Part shown: piece by piece, positions 12,301 to 23,867 of the stretch
How positions within the stretch are numbered: position 1 is the stretch's first letter
How the letters are laid out: each line of letters begins with the position of its first letter
NCBI GenBank assembly: GCA_003008705.1
Contig: PDUO01000018.1
Coordinates: forward strand, 274,630 to 338,629
Direction of reading: 5' to 3'
Length of the DNA: 64,000 bases
Source: Pezicula radicicola
Taxonomy: Eukaryota > Ascomycota > Leotiomycetes > Helotiales > Dermateaceae
Translations under genes and position numbers: made by a program
Notes under the pieces: model-generated
Seen by the model: the letters and a program-made list of their open reading frames with translations, nothing else
The model's database searches: none
Told to the model about the DNA's origin: nothing

Positions 12301-13239
12301 GTGATGCCGTATTTAGCAGCTCTTTTTATCTTAGATGCCTCATAGTTGTGTCCACCTCCTAACCACCAGTCTCGTAAGGTTGCCTTGCCTTCCACAAATA
12401 AACCCAGTGCCTTTACCAGTCTCTCTGCTCTGTCCTGTTTTTGCTTAGCGCGTCCACTCTCAAGGTATTCCATAACAGTTGTTCCCATGTCAATGAGATA
12501 TTGAAGTTCATCCTCACTTAAGCCGTCCCGTGGCTCTCCGTCGACTACAATGAAATTGCCGATGACTGTTGATTTGTAGGGTGCTCGGAGGGGGACACAT
12601 GCGAGAAACCGAACACAAGATGTTTCCTCCACGACTTCTTTATGCTTGAATATAGGATGGTTCTTAAGGTCCTTGATGACCAGATAGGAATCTTCTGGGT
12701 GATCTCGAAAGTGCTGAACCAGCTCAGGTCCCATACCTATCATACGTAAGTTACTGTTCTGCAAGTCTCTTGAAGTAAAAAGAGAGGTTATTTCCGCTCC
12801 CCCGTACCTTTTCCCTTCTCCAATTCTCCGAAACCGTGCCACAGTGAATCGTGCTCGTCATTATCTTCTTGTAGGGTCAGGGTCCTTCCAGCTTCTGCAA
12901 GTATATATTCCGTTTCTTTCGCCGCAAGACTTATCATGCCTCGGGACACATTCAACCTCAGCGCGCCAAGCTGGGCGAACGCGGTCATACATGAGTCTAC
13001 GGATGGCCGAGTTATGGGCGCACCGTCCTTGTCGACTAATTTGGCTGGTAGATTTGGCTGGTAGTATCTAAAGAGGTAGAGTCAGTCAAGAACCCCCTAA
13101 AGCGCGAGGAGTAGCAACTAGGTATCGCGGGTAAAGGGCCTGGCTGGCCAAACTGTGTGCCCCAGACTCCTCGTAGTGCCATGGCTCACCTGTAAAGCTC
13201 CCGCTCAGCAGCAGTTTTCGAGCAACAGCCCCACACCAT
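9330..13239 (-). CDS. Hybrid sensor histidine kinase (GAF-HisKA-HATPase-receiver)
   Basis: Best model: exons 13239-13190, 13067-12808 and 12766-9330 (1248 residues). The start is uncertain because the same frame stays open upstream to about 13365, and the second intron would be only 41 bp. An N-terminal GAF region (CMTAFAQLGALRL, EYILAEAGRTL) is followed by the H-box SSISHELRSPLHG (His codon 11240-11238), N-box NLFSNAIKYTDTG, G-boxes VSDSGKGIS and GTGLGLSIVRQI, then a C-terminal receiver with VLLVEDN, phospho-acceptor FMDISMP and FLTKPVP. All catalytic residues are present. Such kinases feed the Ypd1-Skn7/Ssk1 phosphorelay. There is no transmembrane segment, so it is probably cytosolic. The fungal HHK class is not assigned. 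Confidence 0.9.
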
Positions 13240-15166
13240 TGCAGCAAGTTGTTCCTTTGTAGCCTTTGGGTGTGTCCACGAATTAGTCCAAGACGAGTCA
13301 CCAGTGCTGTGGATTCCGTAGCTCTTCGATCGCGAAAGAAGCTGTTTCGGAAGAAAATCGAAGATTCAGATTGAACTACCTTATCACCATGACTCTGGTG
13401 GGTGCGGGGTCAAAGGACGCCAGAGTGATTTTGATGATTATTGATAAGTCTCAGACAGAGGGCGTGAAAGAAGAACCATGGCTTGAGTCTTGTCTTGGGG
13501 CCGGGCGTGCCAACTCGTAAGATCTGATCGTCTATGAGAACTAGCCTACCTCCGGAGGAGCGACGAGGTACAGTACGACCCTTACGAAGTAGCAGGCGGG
13601 AAAGGGCTGAGTAAGACGACGCGAGAACCCTAATCTGAAGCTTTGACTGCTGAAAAGCTCGGTGATTGGTGTGATGGCTTTTGGACCCTTCGGAGTGTTG
13701 ATCTTCTAGCCTTCTCTAGGCCTAGACCGGGAGCTTAAGTGATGTGTATCTTTGACGACAAGCGTTTGACATTTAATTTCTTCCTTTTCTGGCGTCTCTC
13801 AGAAGCCGCCTGTTGCTGAATCAACTGGTTTGAGGCGCGATAAGCCTGACGAACCTCGTCTGTGCTGGTGGTGCGATTGACTTCAGAAGTTCAGAAATGG
13901 CGTGTTGAAAACTCATTTTATATCCCTGAGTTCTAACAAGAAAACCTCTTGGAGGCGAGCACCTCATTGAGATAAAAACGCCTCAAGCAGTGGCAAACTA
14001 GTGGCTTGATACTGCTAGTAAAGAGATGTATATGAGTGCGTGGAAGTTACTTAGCCCTAAATCTAGGCTTCTTATTTTCACCCTACAAATTGTTCAAATC
14101 CATCCACATCTTGTATGATAGAGTAATCGGCTTTCTAATCACTTATACCTTATGGTACTGATGGCAATACCGTGCATATCAGTGCTTATAATAAGAGTTT
14201 GGTACAGTTTCGGAAAGATACTGACGTGGGAAACTCTCGTGTCAAACTCTCGTGTCTTAATAAGCAAAGAATTTGCCAGCCTTTGTAATCAGCAAAGAAA
14301 AAAGAGTTGAAAAGAAATGGATGTGCACAAGGTTTACTCTTCAAGTCATCGCACCTAATTTCGAAAGATCTGTGCTCCAGGCCAAGAAATTTAGGTCCAC
14401 AACGGAGTCCTCTAAATCTAGTGGCCTCAGTTCTTTAGGCTTAGTAAATGGCCCGCGCTTATAACTGCTAGCATCAAATTCGATTTGGAATGAAAACTTT
14501 TCTCATTTATGTACTGATGCTCTTGAATACCTAGTACTGACCTAGTGATGCACAAAGTGCGGTCACGTACAACTGTTACCTACGTAGATTAAGTGCGTTA
14601 CTCAAGTAGATAATTAGAATCAAGCAAGTGATTAGAATTAAGTGACTGGAAAATTATGGACTAGAGTCAGGTGACAGTGTTATTCACGGGCGATGTTCTA
14701 GTTGTGCAATCTACATCGCTCACTCATTAATATCACAAAGATCTAGGGACTAGGTATCTACAGTTTTTTTCTACTTTATTAGCGCAAAGTCCTATCTACA
14801 ATATTTTTCCCTATGTCCATAACCGCTAGTTGAAAAGAGAATCTTGAAATATTGTCGACTAGGCATTATGGAATGAACTATGACAATTGCCAGTGAGTTG
14901 GTAGGCTTTAATCATCTTTACAAATTATTAACCTAGTCTTGCCTAGATAAGTCTAGTTCATTTACTACCAGGCCCTAATTGGTAAATGGTTGCGACAGTT
15001 TTCCACTACACTAGCTCAGGCCATACGAAAATAGCAAGTGTACTTAAGTACAGCATGGCACTCGCTGAGAAACATCCATATCAAACTTCAAAACTCAAAC
15101 CAACCCCATAAGTCTCACCAATTTATTACTCAAACAGTAATCCAAGCATAGTCCCAAGCAGCAAGT
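13240..15166. other. Long divergent intergenic region
   Basis: About 1.9 kb between the histidine kinase and the F-box gene, which are transcribed away from each other. The kinase-proximal half is G+C-richer and could hold its 5' leader; a further N-terminal kinase exon cannot be excluded up to about 13400. The distal half is A+T-rich and has diverged copies of the dispersed motif at 14591-14650. No other gene is supported. Confidence 0.5.
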
Positions 15167-16550
15167 ATGGGCTCGAAAACCAATCGTAGGAGTAAGAATT
15201 TCAGAATACCAAAACAAATCAATAACTCTCACCGAGTTATGACCCAACCAGTACCCCAAACAACAACCCAGACAGCAAGTATGGCGTGGCATAATACCTC
15301 GAAAACCAAGCATATGATTGAGGGTTTCAGAGACTCAAATAAATTGTCTGAAGTCGATTGTATGGTTCAACCCTCTCCTTACCAAAAGTGCTCTAACTAA
15401 CAGCTTTCTTTCTAGTCTTCAGGAAACTCCCAAAAGAGCTTCTCTTCGTCCTCTTCGACAACTGCGATCCCGTCACAGCAGTCTGCCTCAGTCTCACCTG
15501 CAAAACCTTCTACGACGTCTACAAATATACGAAGCCAGCGCTAGTCCCACTCACCTCTCCAGTCCCTGCCCCCCGATACATTAAGCCAAAGTCAATCCCA
15601 GTCGATCCTTCGGTGTATTCCAATAAAGCTTGGGGATACAGAATTCAGTTATGTGAACAACCCGAGCTAGAGCCAGTTCAACTCAGCTCTTCACATACTC
15701 AATCCGACGTCCAGCTTTACGAACTAATCAGAGGTTTCATGGGGCCCAAGTACCGCTGGCCCAAATGGAACGAAAGCGAGTTCTACGACCTCCCGGATTG
15801 GGATCTCCCTGATAATTGGCTCCCTGAATTTCCAAGATTTCTGAATAAAGACGTTTATGGAGTCGAAGAACGTGATGATAACTATAAAGAAATTGCTCTA
15901 ATTGGTCGTTGGCATGATTACAATCACTCGTGTACGTGTCGTTACCGACTCGTATCACCTAGATCTCGACAACACCGGGCTTGTTGTCACAAAACACTTC
16001 CAAACCCCTACAATATGGGTGATGCGTAAGTCCATCCGAGTTCTCTTCTTCCTGGGATATTTAAACTAACTCAACATTTTCGACTTATAGATGGTACGCA
16101 GAGGCCAAGAAAGTAATCTGGGCTGACCGAGATTCACACGACCATGAATGGAGTACAGCGACTTTGAGTTTTCAAGGGTTTAAGGAATCTCTCACCTATA
16201 CGTCCGCGGAATGGTACTGTTGGAAGACTGCAGCAGTATTTAAGTCGGAAAATCTTCTAGGAGATTTAGGGGACGAGTTCATGGATTACAAGGCCAAACA
16301 ATCGACAAGTCTATGGTTGACAGTAAAAGTCGCACGATTTTTGTACAGATCGTGGTTGAGTGCGCGCAAGATCTGTGAATCGGGAGGGCTATTGCTACTT
16401 CCTGCAGGCCTTTGGCTTTATTCGAAAATGGGGCTGGACCTTGAAAACGATACCTACCAGGATATGCTTCGTCTTCATCGCGCTAACAAAGACGGGAGCT
16501 TGAAAGATGGGACTTTTCTACGTGCGAAAACATTTGTTTTTCTTGACTGA
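15167..16550 (+). CDS. F-box domain protein
   Basis: Exons 15167-15359, 15416-16025 and 16091-16550 join in phase to 420 residues. Intron 1 has a clear branch-point CTAAC and TCTAG acceptor. The F-box begins at about residue 66: FFRKLPKELLFVLFDNCD then PVTAVCLSLTCKTFYDVY, spanning the first splice joint. The rest is tryptophan- and tyrosine-rich with no repeat domain I can name. F-box proteins dock substrates to the SCF ubiquitin ligase via Skp1; the target here is unknown. The first 60 residues are polar and low-complexity. A related short sequence lies at 33331-33771. Such F-box genes are expanded and variable in many filamentous ascomycetes. Confidence 0.75.
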
Positions 16551-17699
16551 TGGAGGAGCTGAGGAGGTTGGGTCGAACATAGGCAACTAGGCCTCGACTT
16601 CCAAAAAGCGATGGAGAGGATCAGACACGGCAAAGTAAGTTAGAGATTGAGGAATTGTCAAGACGTCCAGGCAGCTTACTACGGGTGGGACAGCGTAGTA
16701 GGAGGTGGAAAAGGGAGAAATTTGCAAATGGATGACAATAATACATTGTGTAGGAAGTCTTAGATATGGAGGTATGGACCTGTCCAGGTGAACATGAATT
16801 ATGTACATAATATCTTATATATCCTGCAAGTCTTCCATCAACTGAGCTTTGGCGCAAAGAGCATTTTAGTAACTCGCCGTGCTCCTCGCAACATGGTTTC
16901 GTCAGATATATACCCTTCAGTATTCCAAGCCATCACCAGCAAGAACTACTTGTGGAAACCGAGCGAATCCAAGCAATGCTACTTGCCTCCTCAAAGATAT
17001 TCCTGCTTTCAGTTTGTTCCTCACGCCGTTCCCGTGATACCATCTTTGTTTCTTTCCTCCAATCATTGCCAGGTTCGAGCTGGCATCTCTTCTCCCAGCC
17101 ATGACAACACGCACAGGTATCCCATGCTTCGTTTTGTGAACTGCAACACAAGGAAAAGTGTAAGGTTGACATAATCTTGGCAAAGGCCTCTGGCTGTGAA
17201 GTTGAGCAGGGTGTGCTTCGTAGGGAGGACAGGCTTGGATTCTACTGCAGCCTATGGCGTGGTTCGAAGATAGCTCGTGGGCAACATAGGTAGTGCGTTG
17301 AGGATGATTCTCTACGTTGAGCTCCAGGCAGAAATGGGATTTGAAAGTCGAAGATAGACCCTTGCAAAGGATTGCACGAATGATGCCGTCACAATATAAT
17401 CAGTGGACGAAGTCAACCTCACCGCAATGGTCCTCTAGCACGACTTCGCATCGAGAATGAATTTTCATCAAGGAAAGTAGAATGATCGCATGCTTTGTAA
17501 ATAGAACTAGTTGGTCATTGCTACTCAACATCCTGAAGACGACAAATCAAAATACACCAGCAACCAAACACAGCATCACAGTTCGCATCTACCCCCAACG
17601 ACCATCATCATCATACCCAAAACTCAACTTCCAAACAATTTCTTCTTCGCACCCCAGGACAAGCCAAAGAGCAGCAATGAAAAAAAGCAAGAAGCTTTC
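16551..17699. other. Intergenic, no supported gene
   Basis: Overlapping frames of 60-130 codons occur on both strands around 16587-17183, but none shows family motifs, a convincing start or consistent splice sites. The end next to 17700 is the 3' flank of the U2 snRNA. Confidence 0.5.
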
Positions 17700-17885
17700 G
17701 CGTCATCTTGAAACAGTGTAATACCAGAGACACAGTGAGAACGATCATGTGCAAGCACAGAGGACCGCTCTCTCAAAAACAAAAATAAGTATAATCATTG
17801 ATTGTTCCAAATAGGAACATTTCAGAGATTAAACTGAAAAGAACAGATACTACACTTGATCTAAGCCAATAGGCAAAGAGAGCTA
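17700..17885 (-). ncRNA. U2 spliceosomal snRNA
   Basis: The minus strand carries the invariant U2 core ATCAAGTGTAGTATCTGTTC (branch-point recognition element GTAGTA at about 17849-17854), preceded by the 5' stem-loop with TTTGCCTATTGGCTTAG. Downstream are a stem-loop GTTCC/GGAAC around 17805-17820, an Sm-site-like ATTTTTG, and a 3' stem-loop containing CTGGTATTACACTG that matches the CUGGUAUUGCAGU loop of U2 stem IV. The ends are estimated to within a few bases at the 5' side and about ten at the 3' side; the length near 186 nt fits metazoan and fission-yeast U2. It pairs with intron branch sites. It is not protein coding, and the overlapping frames are spurious. Confidence 0.93.
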
Positions 17886-18377
17886 AGGAGAAAGGAAGAA
17901 AAAAGAGTGGACAGAATGGAGGGTGAGTGGGATTATATAGATTTTCGGGGACGCGCTAGGAGGCGTTCGTCTAGTCTAATCGGGAATGGCTTGCGCGGTC
18001 GACATGTGACTCTGTCTGGTTGTTTGCTTTGTATGCAAACACGCTGTGCTTGGAACGGAGCTAGCTCATCTTGGATCTGTACTTTGTAATAACGTATGGT
18101 TTTGTAAGAGATCATGTTAATTAGAGTTATGTTGACATAGCAATCAAGTGAGTTACTTAAATCAAGTCAAAGAAAGTACTTAGGTCCATCCATCTTAGAA
18201 GTTAGCACAATAGATTGTTATTCAAAATGATCTTTTACAAAGCAATGAAGACAGTAAGTGCAATATAGGTATTTGAACGAGCTAGTTGGATTTCATGTCA
18301 ATTAATACATCAGTTACTACAGACTTTTCCCAGGTCTTCACCAACTCACAATATTACAAGTCAAGCCACGTCCCAAT
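17886..18377. other. U2 upstream region and 3' flank of the Gemin2-like gene
   Basis: Contains the likely U2 promoter next to 17886, a copy of the dispersed motif at 18141-18170, and nothing else I can name. Confidence 0.6.
17932..17940 (-). promoter_or_regulatory. TATA-like box of U2
   Basis: The minus strand reads CTATATAAT about 50 nt upstream of the inferred U2 5' end, in otherwise G+C-rich sequence. The position suits an snRNA core promoter; there is no further evidence. Confidence 0.4.
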
Positions 18378-19815
18378 TTATTCCTCGCCCCATATCTCTC
18401 TGAATTCTAACAAATCCCGTTGGCCGTATAGTTCCCCAGCAACTGTAATGATCATGTCTAACGTTGCCCTTGTATTCAAGGTTGGTAACACCCCGTTGAC
18501 CTTTCCTAACTGTGCCTCTAGCTCAGTTGTGACTACTTCCTCTTCTTGAGTCTGTTCATTGAGCTGAGCCAACATTCGTGCTTTCGCAGCTTCGAAGTCT
18601 TCTTCAGGACCAATTATCCTACTATCCTCAGTATCACCATCTTTAATATCATTTTGAAATTCTCCATTCTCAAAGATAGCGTCTTCTAGAACCTGAGCGT
18701 GGGAAGATTCCACTGCACTCTCCTGCAGACCGTCGGCCGGAATATCGTCCTCTTCGTCGTCCTCCAACTGTATATTCTCATCAATAACAATTTCTGGCAC
18801 CAGGTCGTCTTCCTCAGCACCTTCAAAACCAGCCTCTACTTCATCCATTCCGTCGCCCCACTCCTGTGCCTCCTTGAATCCTACTCCTACGAGCACGGCT
18901 TTCTTACCTAGTTCTCTGACTGCACTTATCTCCACATTGTTCAGCTCACCAAAGTCAGGCACCCTTGCTAGGAGGCCCCAAATCCACCTGCTCAAACAAC
19001 TATCCACTTGACAGCCTCTTTTCAACATAGTTCCTCTCGTAAGCATCGTTAATAGTCTGAACACTGTCCCTTTATCCATACATGCCAACTGGGCAGGCAC
19101 TGGGTTCGAGTTCTTCATTGTGTATCCCCATTTTGCAAAGACTTCCTTCTTTGAGTTTGTTGGTAAGTGTATGGGATGGTCTGTGCCCAAGTTCGCAATG
19201 ATTTCATTCGGAGGAGTTTGGCTGAGCTGGTGTCGAAGAGTCTCAAATCGTGTGAGGACCGAGTCAAAATATGCGAGCTGCGGGTCCTTTCCGGCCTCTC
19301 CATTGTCAATATTCGAACTCGCATCAACAGGTGCTTCGGGACCTGCAATAAACGCTCCATCTTCATACCAACCTCGATAATCCCCGACACCATTTTCATA
19401 AATGGAACGATCATACTCGCCCTCCTCTGTAGTCTCCTGCTTTGGTGCGACCAAGAGATTTGGTATAGTGGTTGCTTCTTGTCTGCATTACACCTCTAAG
19501 TCAGTACAGCTCTAAAAGGAGGACGTTTCAGCAAAGGTCTTTTTCTTTTGGGGGTCTTGCTTGAAAAGGATGTACTAACCTAACGGATCTGAGATAACTC
19601 AGAGCATCCATATCATCATCATAGTTCAGATCTGCCCCATCTTCATCATAATACCCGTCGTCGCCCCCGTCCAAACCTGGGATAGCACTTCTCTGGCCAT
19701 ATGTTGGGTCGATGCGTGCTTCTTCTGCGGGCCGATTACGCGCTCTGTGGTTATATAGCTCACTTGAAGAGTCGTGTTCGAACTTGCGCTTTTTGTTATT
19801 ATTGTTCTTCGCCAT
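18378..19815 (-). CDS. Gemin2/SIP1-family snRNP assembly factor
   Basis: Exons 19815-19580 and 19482-18378 join in phase to 446 residues. The diagnostic Gemin2 block crosses the splice joint: DALSYLRSVR then QEATTIPNLLVAPK. Further matches are a Trp-rich central part (CLSRWIWGLLARVPDFG) and a C terminus LDMIITVAGELYGQRDLLEF. An acidic insert of about 90 residues (EEDDLVPEIVIDENIQLEDD and following) makes it longer than the human protein. Gemin2 holds the Sm protein pentamer for loading on U1, U2, U4 and U5 snRNAs in the cytoplasm. Its 3' end lies about 490 bp from a U2 gene on the same strand. The N terminus is basic, with a Lys/Arg stretch. Confidence 0.8.
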
Positions 19816-20169
19816 GCCGAAACTTTACTGGCAGTATGTATAGTGAGTGATTGATTACCTTTGAACTGTATCAAGTCAGAGTACAGAGTAGGGGACCTAA
19901 ATTTATGAGTGGAGCCTAGAGCTTCCCATAAGAAGCTAGCGTTCTGCGATAAGATAAGGCCTTGGCACGGAAGCAAATTTGTTCCGTCATCCCACCACAA
20001 AAGCGTCATCAGCGGCAAAAGATGGCAAATACAAACTTATTCCTATTGAAATAAGTGAGGGTGTCTCTACGAGTCTCTATTCTGGCTTCACGGGATGGCG
20101 GTCTCTCACCAATTAGGACCTTGATACTCTCCTCTGAGAATAAAACCAACATAAACACCTGTTTCAACC
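19816..20169. other. Divergent promoter, Gemin2-like / F-box-LRR
   Basis: 354 bp between divergent starts. No motif is recognised beyond a short pyrimidine tract. Confidence 0.6.
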
Positions 20170-21423
20170 ATGGCTCTCGACGCTCAAAGCAACTGGAATG
20201 TGGAGATGTCAATTCCCCTCAGGTTCTCTTCAAGCACGATTGCTAAGGGAGCTGACCCACCTGCCCAAGCAACACCAAGTCAGAAACCCCCGTGGTTTAA
20301 AGACACCTGCAGAGAGGTTCTCTTACCAGTCGAAATCATCTCGCAGATCATATCTTACATACCAATTCGCCCTGAGTCTCAACCACTGCTGTGCTCTTGT
20401 GCTACTGTCTCCCGCGCTTGGTATGCCGCCACCATTTCACATATCTATTCAAGACCGTATCTAGATGGACATAACTTTGAGCAATTCGTGCGGACCGTTT
20501 GCCCATCCAAAAATGCCCACATACGGCAGTCGACTCTCGCAGTCTTTGTGCGAAAGTTAGATATGGGCCAGTTGGTACACAACGCAAGCAGAAGTTTGAC
20601 CGCAAGACTACTTGGGAGGCTGAAGGGAAACATTGAGGAATTTGTAGCACCGCAGTCATCCTTCGCGATCAATAGTTTCGCAGCTCTAAGCAAGTGTGCA
20701 AAGCTACGGCACTTGGATCTCTCCTTGATCGCATCCTCCATATCAAACAAACTACTCTTCCAGACAATAGCACACCTACAAAATCTCGAGACTCTTTTCT
20801 TCCCTCGGAGCGCAAGCCATGACCCCGATAGGTCAAATATTCCATACAATTGGCCACCACGGTTACGCGTGCTGCATCTTGCAGGCGGCATTGACGATCA
20901 TTTTCTCCAAACCCATTTGATACACGTACCGAAATCCCTAGAAAGACTGAGCATCCAACACTGCCCTCTTATCCACACTCCGACTCTCCTCTCTACCCTT
21001 GAAATCCTGGGCCCACAACTCCAGCACCTGACCATCCGTCACCCTATGTCGAAACTCTCTGCCTCCTCGCTCGATTATATCTTCACTATGTGCCCCTCCC
21101 TACTTGCATTTCGAATCTCAGCGGACTTCATTTCAAACCAGATGTTCGAAGCAATACCGCAGAAACATCCTTTGCGGATCCTCGATCTTGATTGCTCGAC
21201 AATGGCTGGTGCGGAAGTGGAGGTCAGTGCCGGTTCAATATATGATGCAGTCGACCAGGGGAGATTGCCAGACTTGCGGAGTGTTAGAGTTAGTGCTAGA
21301 CTAGCATGGTCAGCTACAGCTAGGACAAGGCAAGATGCAGCGGATTTGGTGGAAATAATGGAGGAGGCAGAAGACGAAAATCCCTTGGGGATCGACACTG
21401 GTGTTTGGACGACTTTGGATTAG
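20170..21423 (+). CDS. F-box/leucine-rich-repeat protein
   Basis: Intronless, 417 residues. An F-box starts near residue 50 (LLPVEIISQIISYIPI, then CATVSRAWYAATISHIYSRP). It is followed by degenerate leucine-rich repeats with the cycle L-x-x-L-x-L, for example AKLRHLDLSLIASSIS, LQNLETLFFPRS, LRVLHLAGG, SLERLSIQHCPLI, LQHLTIRHP and LLAFRISADFI. The C-terminal 50 residues are acidic and unstructured. This layout is that of yeast Grr1/Rad7-type and metazoan FBXL substrate receptors of SCF ligases; the specific substrate is unknown. The start codon is the first ATG of the frame, with an adenine at -3 (ACCATGG context). Confidence 0.8.
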   Translation: MALDAQSNWNVEMSIPLRFSSSTIAKGADPPAQATPSQKPPWFKDTCREVLLPVEIISQIISYIPIRPESQPLLCSCATVSRAWYAATISHIYSRPYLDGHNFEQFVRTVCPSKNAHIRQSTLAVFVRKLDMGQLVHNASRSLTARLLGRLKGNIEEFVAPQSSFAINSFAALSKCAKLRHLDLSLIASSISNKLLFQTIAHLQNLETLFFPRSASHDPDRSNIPYNWPPRLRVLHLAGGIDDHFLQTHLIHVPKSLERLSIQHCPLIHTPTLLSTLEILGPQLQHLTIRHPMSKLSASSLDYIFTMCPSLLAFRISADFISNQMFEAIPQKHPLRILDLDCSTMAGAEVEVSAGSIYDAVDQGRLPDLRSVRVSARLAWSATARTRQDAADLVEIMEEAEDENPLGIDTGVWTTLD

Positions 21424-22685
21424 TAATTGTCCCCATGGCATAGTTGCACTGATTCGTCATTTATTTCTTTCAGGGGTTGATGTCTTTAGAACAGCTTCTT
21501 AGTATCAGTCTCAAAGTCAATTTCTATGATTCCAGATTCCCAGAAAAGGCTTCTATTTTCATGCTGGTCCCTAAGTTAACACTACTTAACTGGAGCGACA
21601 GATGGCCTACGTTCTCTTGTAGGTTGGCAGTTCAAATATCCAGATATTATATATCTGAATGGTCAGGAGCTGGATCCTAAGTTAGAACTCTGATCGCAAA
21701 GTCTCGAGAATCTCGTAACGGATGTCAGGAATAAATTTTGTTATCATTTTTGTAATCTACATCTTTCGCATCTTTCGCATCTTTCGCATCTTTCGAGGAC
21801 GACTTTATGCTTCTCCGAGGCAGAGCACAGTAGTTATATCAGCAACAGTAACTTCTCTAGTGACGACAAGAGATCTCTGAGAATACTGCATTGATCTGTG
21901 GAGTTGCTGGTAGTAGTGCTTTTAATACTGAGGTGAAGCCGGTCAAGAAGGAATAATAAGGCAGGCCAAGGATGAGTTCCACTGCAATGTTGACTTCTCG
22001 ATATGACGGCCTTCAGCTTTGACCTCAACATGTTTCTCGCTGGTTGGATCAATATCCACGGCTACTCATACTCAACAAAAAGTCAACGACCTCTATGTGA
22101 AGATGAAGACTGCATAAAGAAGAGCTTCGCATAGGCAATATGGGTTTTCATTTGAGATGTTGGAAGTTGATTCCAAGTCTCATATGATGGACCTATGGAT
22201 CCAAGTTGGGTAATTTCATGATACTGCTCTCATTCATGTTTTTGTCATCCCTTTCCAATTCATCTTCATCGTCGTCTTTGACTCAGGTGGCATTGTGCTG
22301 CGCTAAAAGTTTCGACCTTTCTAAATCCTTGGTCACTCACTGTATTCGTCTGGGCTACTGACTTCATTTGAGTTACTGAGTTGATTTGCGTTACTAAGCT
22401 GATATGGACTCCTGAGCTCATTTGAATTGTTGAGTTCGTTTGGGCTACTGAGTTGTTTGGATAACTGAGATGGCTTGGGTAACTGACTTATCTTGAGTCG
22501 CTGGCTTACTTTGGGTTACTAGTTTGATTTGGTAGCTGCAGTTTCAAGTGGTTGAGTGGTTCCTTCCTCTTACAGAAGCAGCCAAACGCGCTAAGGCTTT
22601 TCTCACTTTCCTTCCTCGCGCACTTCGCAGCAACAGGGCAACATCACCATCATCTCGCGACCTCATCGTGCAGACTACAGCGACG
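21424..22685. other. Intergenic with repeat and motif cluster
   Basis: No gene supported. It holds the 9-bp tandem repeat at 21760-21795 and a dense cluster of the dispersed motif in reverse orientation at 22360-22530 (repeated GAGTTACTGAGTTGATTTG-like words at roughly 18-20-bp spacing). Confidence 0.6.
21760..21795 (+). repeat. 9-bp tandem repeat CATCTTTCG x4
   Basis: Four exact head-to-tail copies of CATCTTTCG. It is non-coding and probably a slippage microsatellite. Confidence 0.9.
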
Positions 22686-23867
22686 ATGAGGTCAGTTCCG
22701 GTTCCTTGTATCAATTGCTTGCGATTCCACTACAATGAGTGCTTTCAGCCTCCTCGTCAATGTTGGAAATGGTCTGTCCAAAACTTCCCATCCCCAGCAA
22801 CTTCGCCTGCCAGAAATGCATCTCTTCAGCTTCACATGCTAACGAATCCTGAATAGTGGGCAATATGGTCACATCGAACGCTTCTGCCCTACGAGGACCC
22901 GTCTTCCAGTAGAGATTGGGCGAGGACAGCCTCTTCCTGGCACAAATAGGTGGTGCGAGATGTTCGGTCTCAATGAAGATCCTAACCTCAAGAAGAATGT
23001 TCTCATGGCTTTGAAGATGTCTCCCGGCTCATCAATCACTATTGATGGTCGTTGCATCTACCGTGGTGGAGAAACGCACTTTACCAGTAGATATGCTCAA
23101 AAGTACTCACAAACTCCGGAAATCCGTGGACGATCACGATCACGATCGCCCCAGCATTCGAGAAGTCAACGAGTCCGCTCCAGATCCCCCCTGAGGAGAT
23201 ATTCCCCGGAGCGAAGCAGAGATCCGTATATCAATGAGCGCTATAGGTATAATGACCCCTCCAGTGGCGACCTATATAGATCCGACCCATATCCGCAATA
23301 CAGCCCGTATCGAGCTAACGATGGCTCTCGTGGCCGAACAACAACCTCGCGAACCGCCTCGCCATTTCGAGATCGGCCACGTTCTCCAAGGTATGCAAGT
23401 GGTAGCAATGCTATCGTCTTCGCACCTCAAATTCAAGAGCAGGATAGAAGCATGCTCCCACCAAGACTACCCTTAGCTGCCGCAAAAGTCTCTCAATTGC
23501 CTGTGGGTCCTCGTAAAGCGCTGAGTGAAACCACCACCAATCTACCACCTCAGACTCTTGCTGCTCCTTCAGCACCACCACCTGCAACACCAACCAGGAT
23601 CGAGGATCCGCACTTCGTGCTGGGAATTGGCAAAGGAGCCTCAGAAGTAGAGTAAGTCCTCATTCCTGGCAAGTTCGGCTAAGTTTGCGGTCTGGTCATA
23701 CTAACTTCATCAGCATCAGAGTTCTCGACGCTTTTCAGCAACGTATGTGGGAGCTGGAGTTGGAGAGAATGTCGGATGGCGACAATAACCCCGCGGCCGG
23801 TGATAATATCTGGGACGAGAGTGTGCGGATTTTGAAGGAGGCAAGGAGAATGTTGACTGAATCTTGA
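22686..23867 (+). CDS. Zinc-knuckle / Arg-Ser-rich protein
   Basis: Exons 22686-22771, 22857-23651 and 23714-23867 join in phase to 344 residues; intron 1 has a GCTAACG branch site. The first splice falls inside the canonical CCHC zinc knuckle C26-x2-C29-x4-H34-x4-C39. It is preceded by an atypical knuckle C8-x2-C11-x3-H15-x3-C19. Residues of roughly 140-250 form an Arg/Ser-rich low-complexity segment (RGRSRSRSPQHSRSQR), then a Pro/Ala stretch and a short helical C terminus (LDAFQQRMWELELERM). CCHC plus RS composition suggests RNA binding, perhaps in splicing or mRNA handling. That is inference; I do not recognise a named orthologue. Confidence 0.75.

Noticed and set aside
13086..13301. 71-codon frame at the start of the histidine kinase, reachable from an ATG at about 13390 by an apparent intron
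   Set aside because: Joins to the wrong frame; the in-frame reading (HPKATKEQLAAMVWG) continues correctly into the GAF region.
16917..17183. Overlapping minus-strand frames with some Cys residues, possible small secreted protein
   Set aside because: No signal peptide, no consistent start or splice sites, two frames compete.
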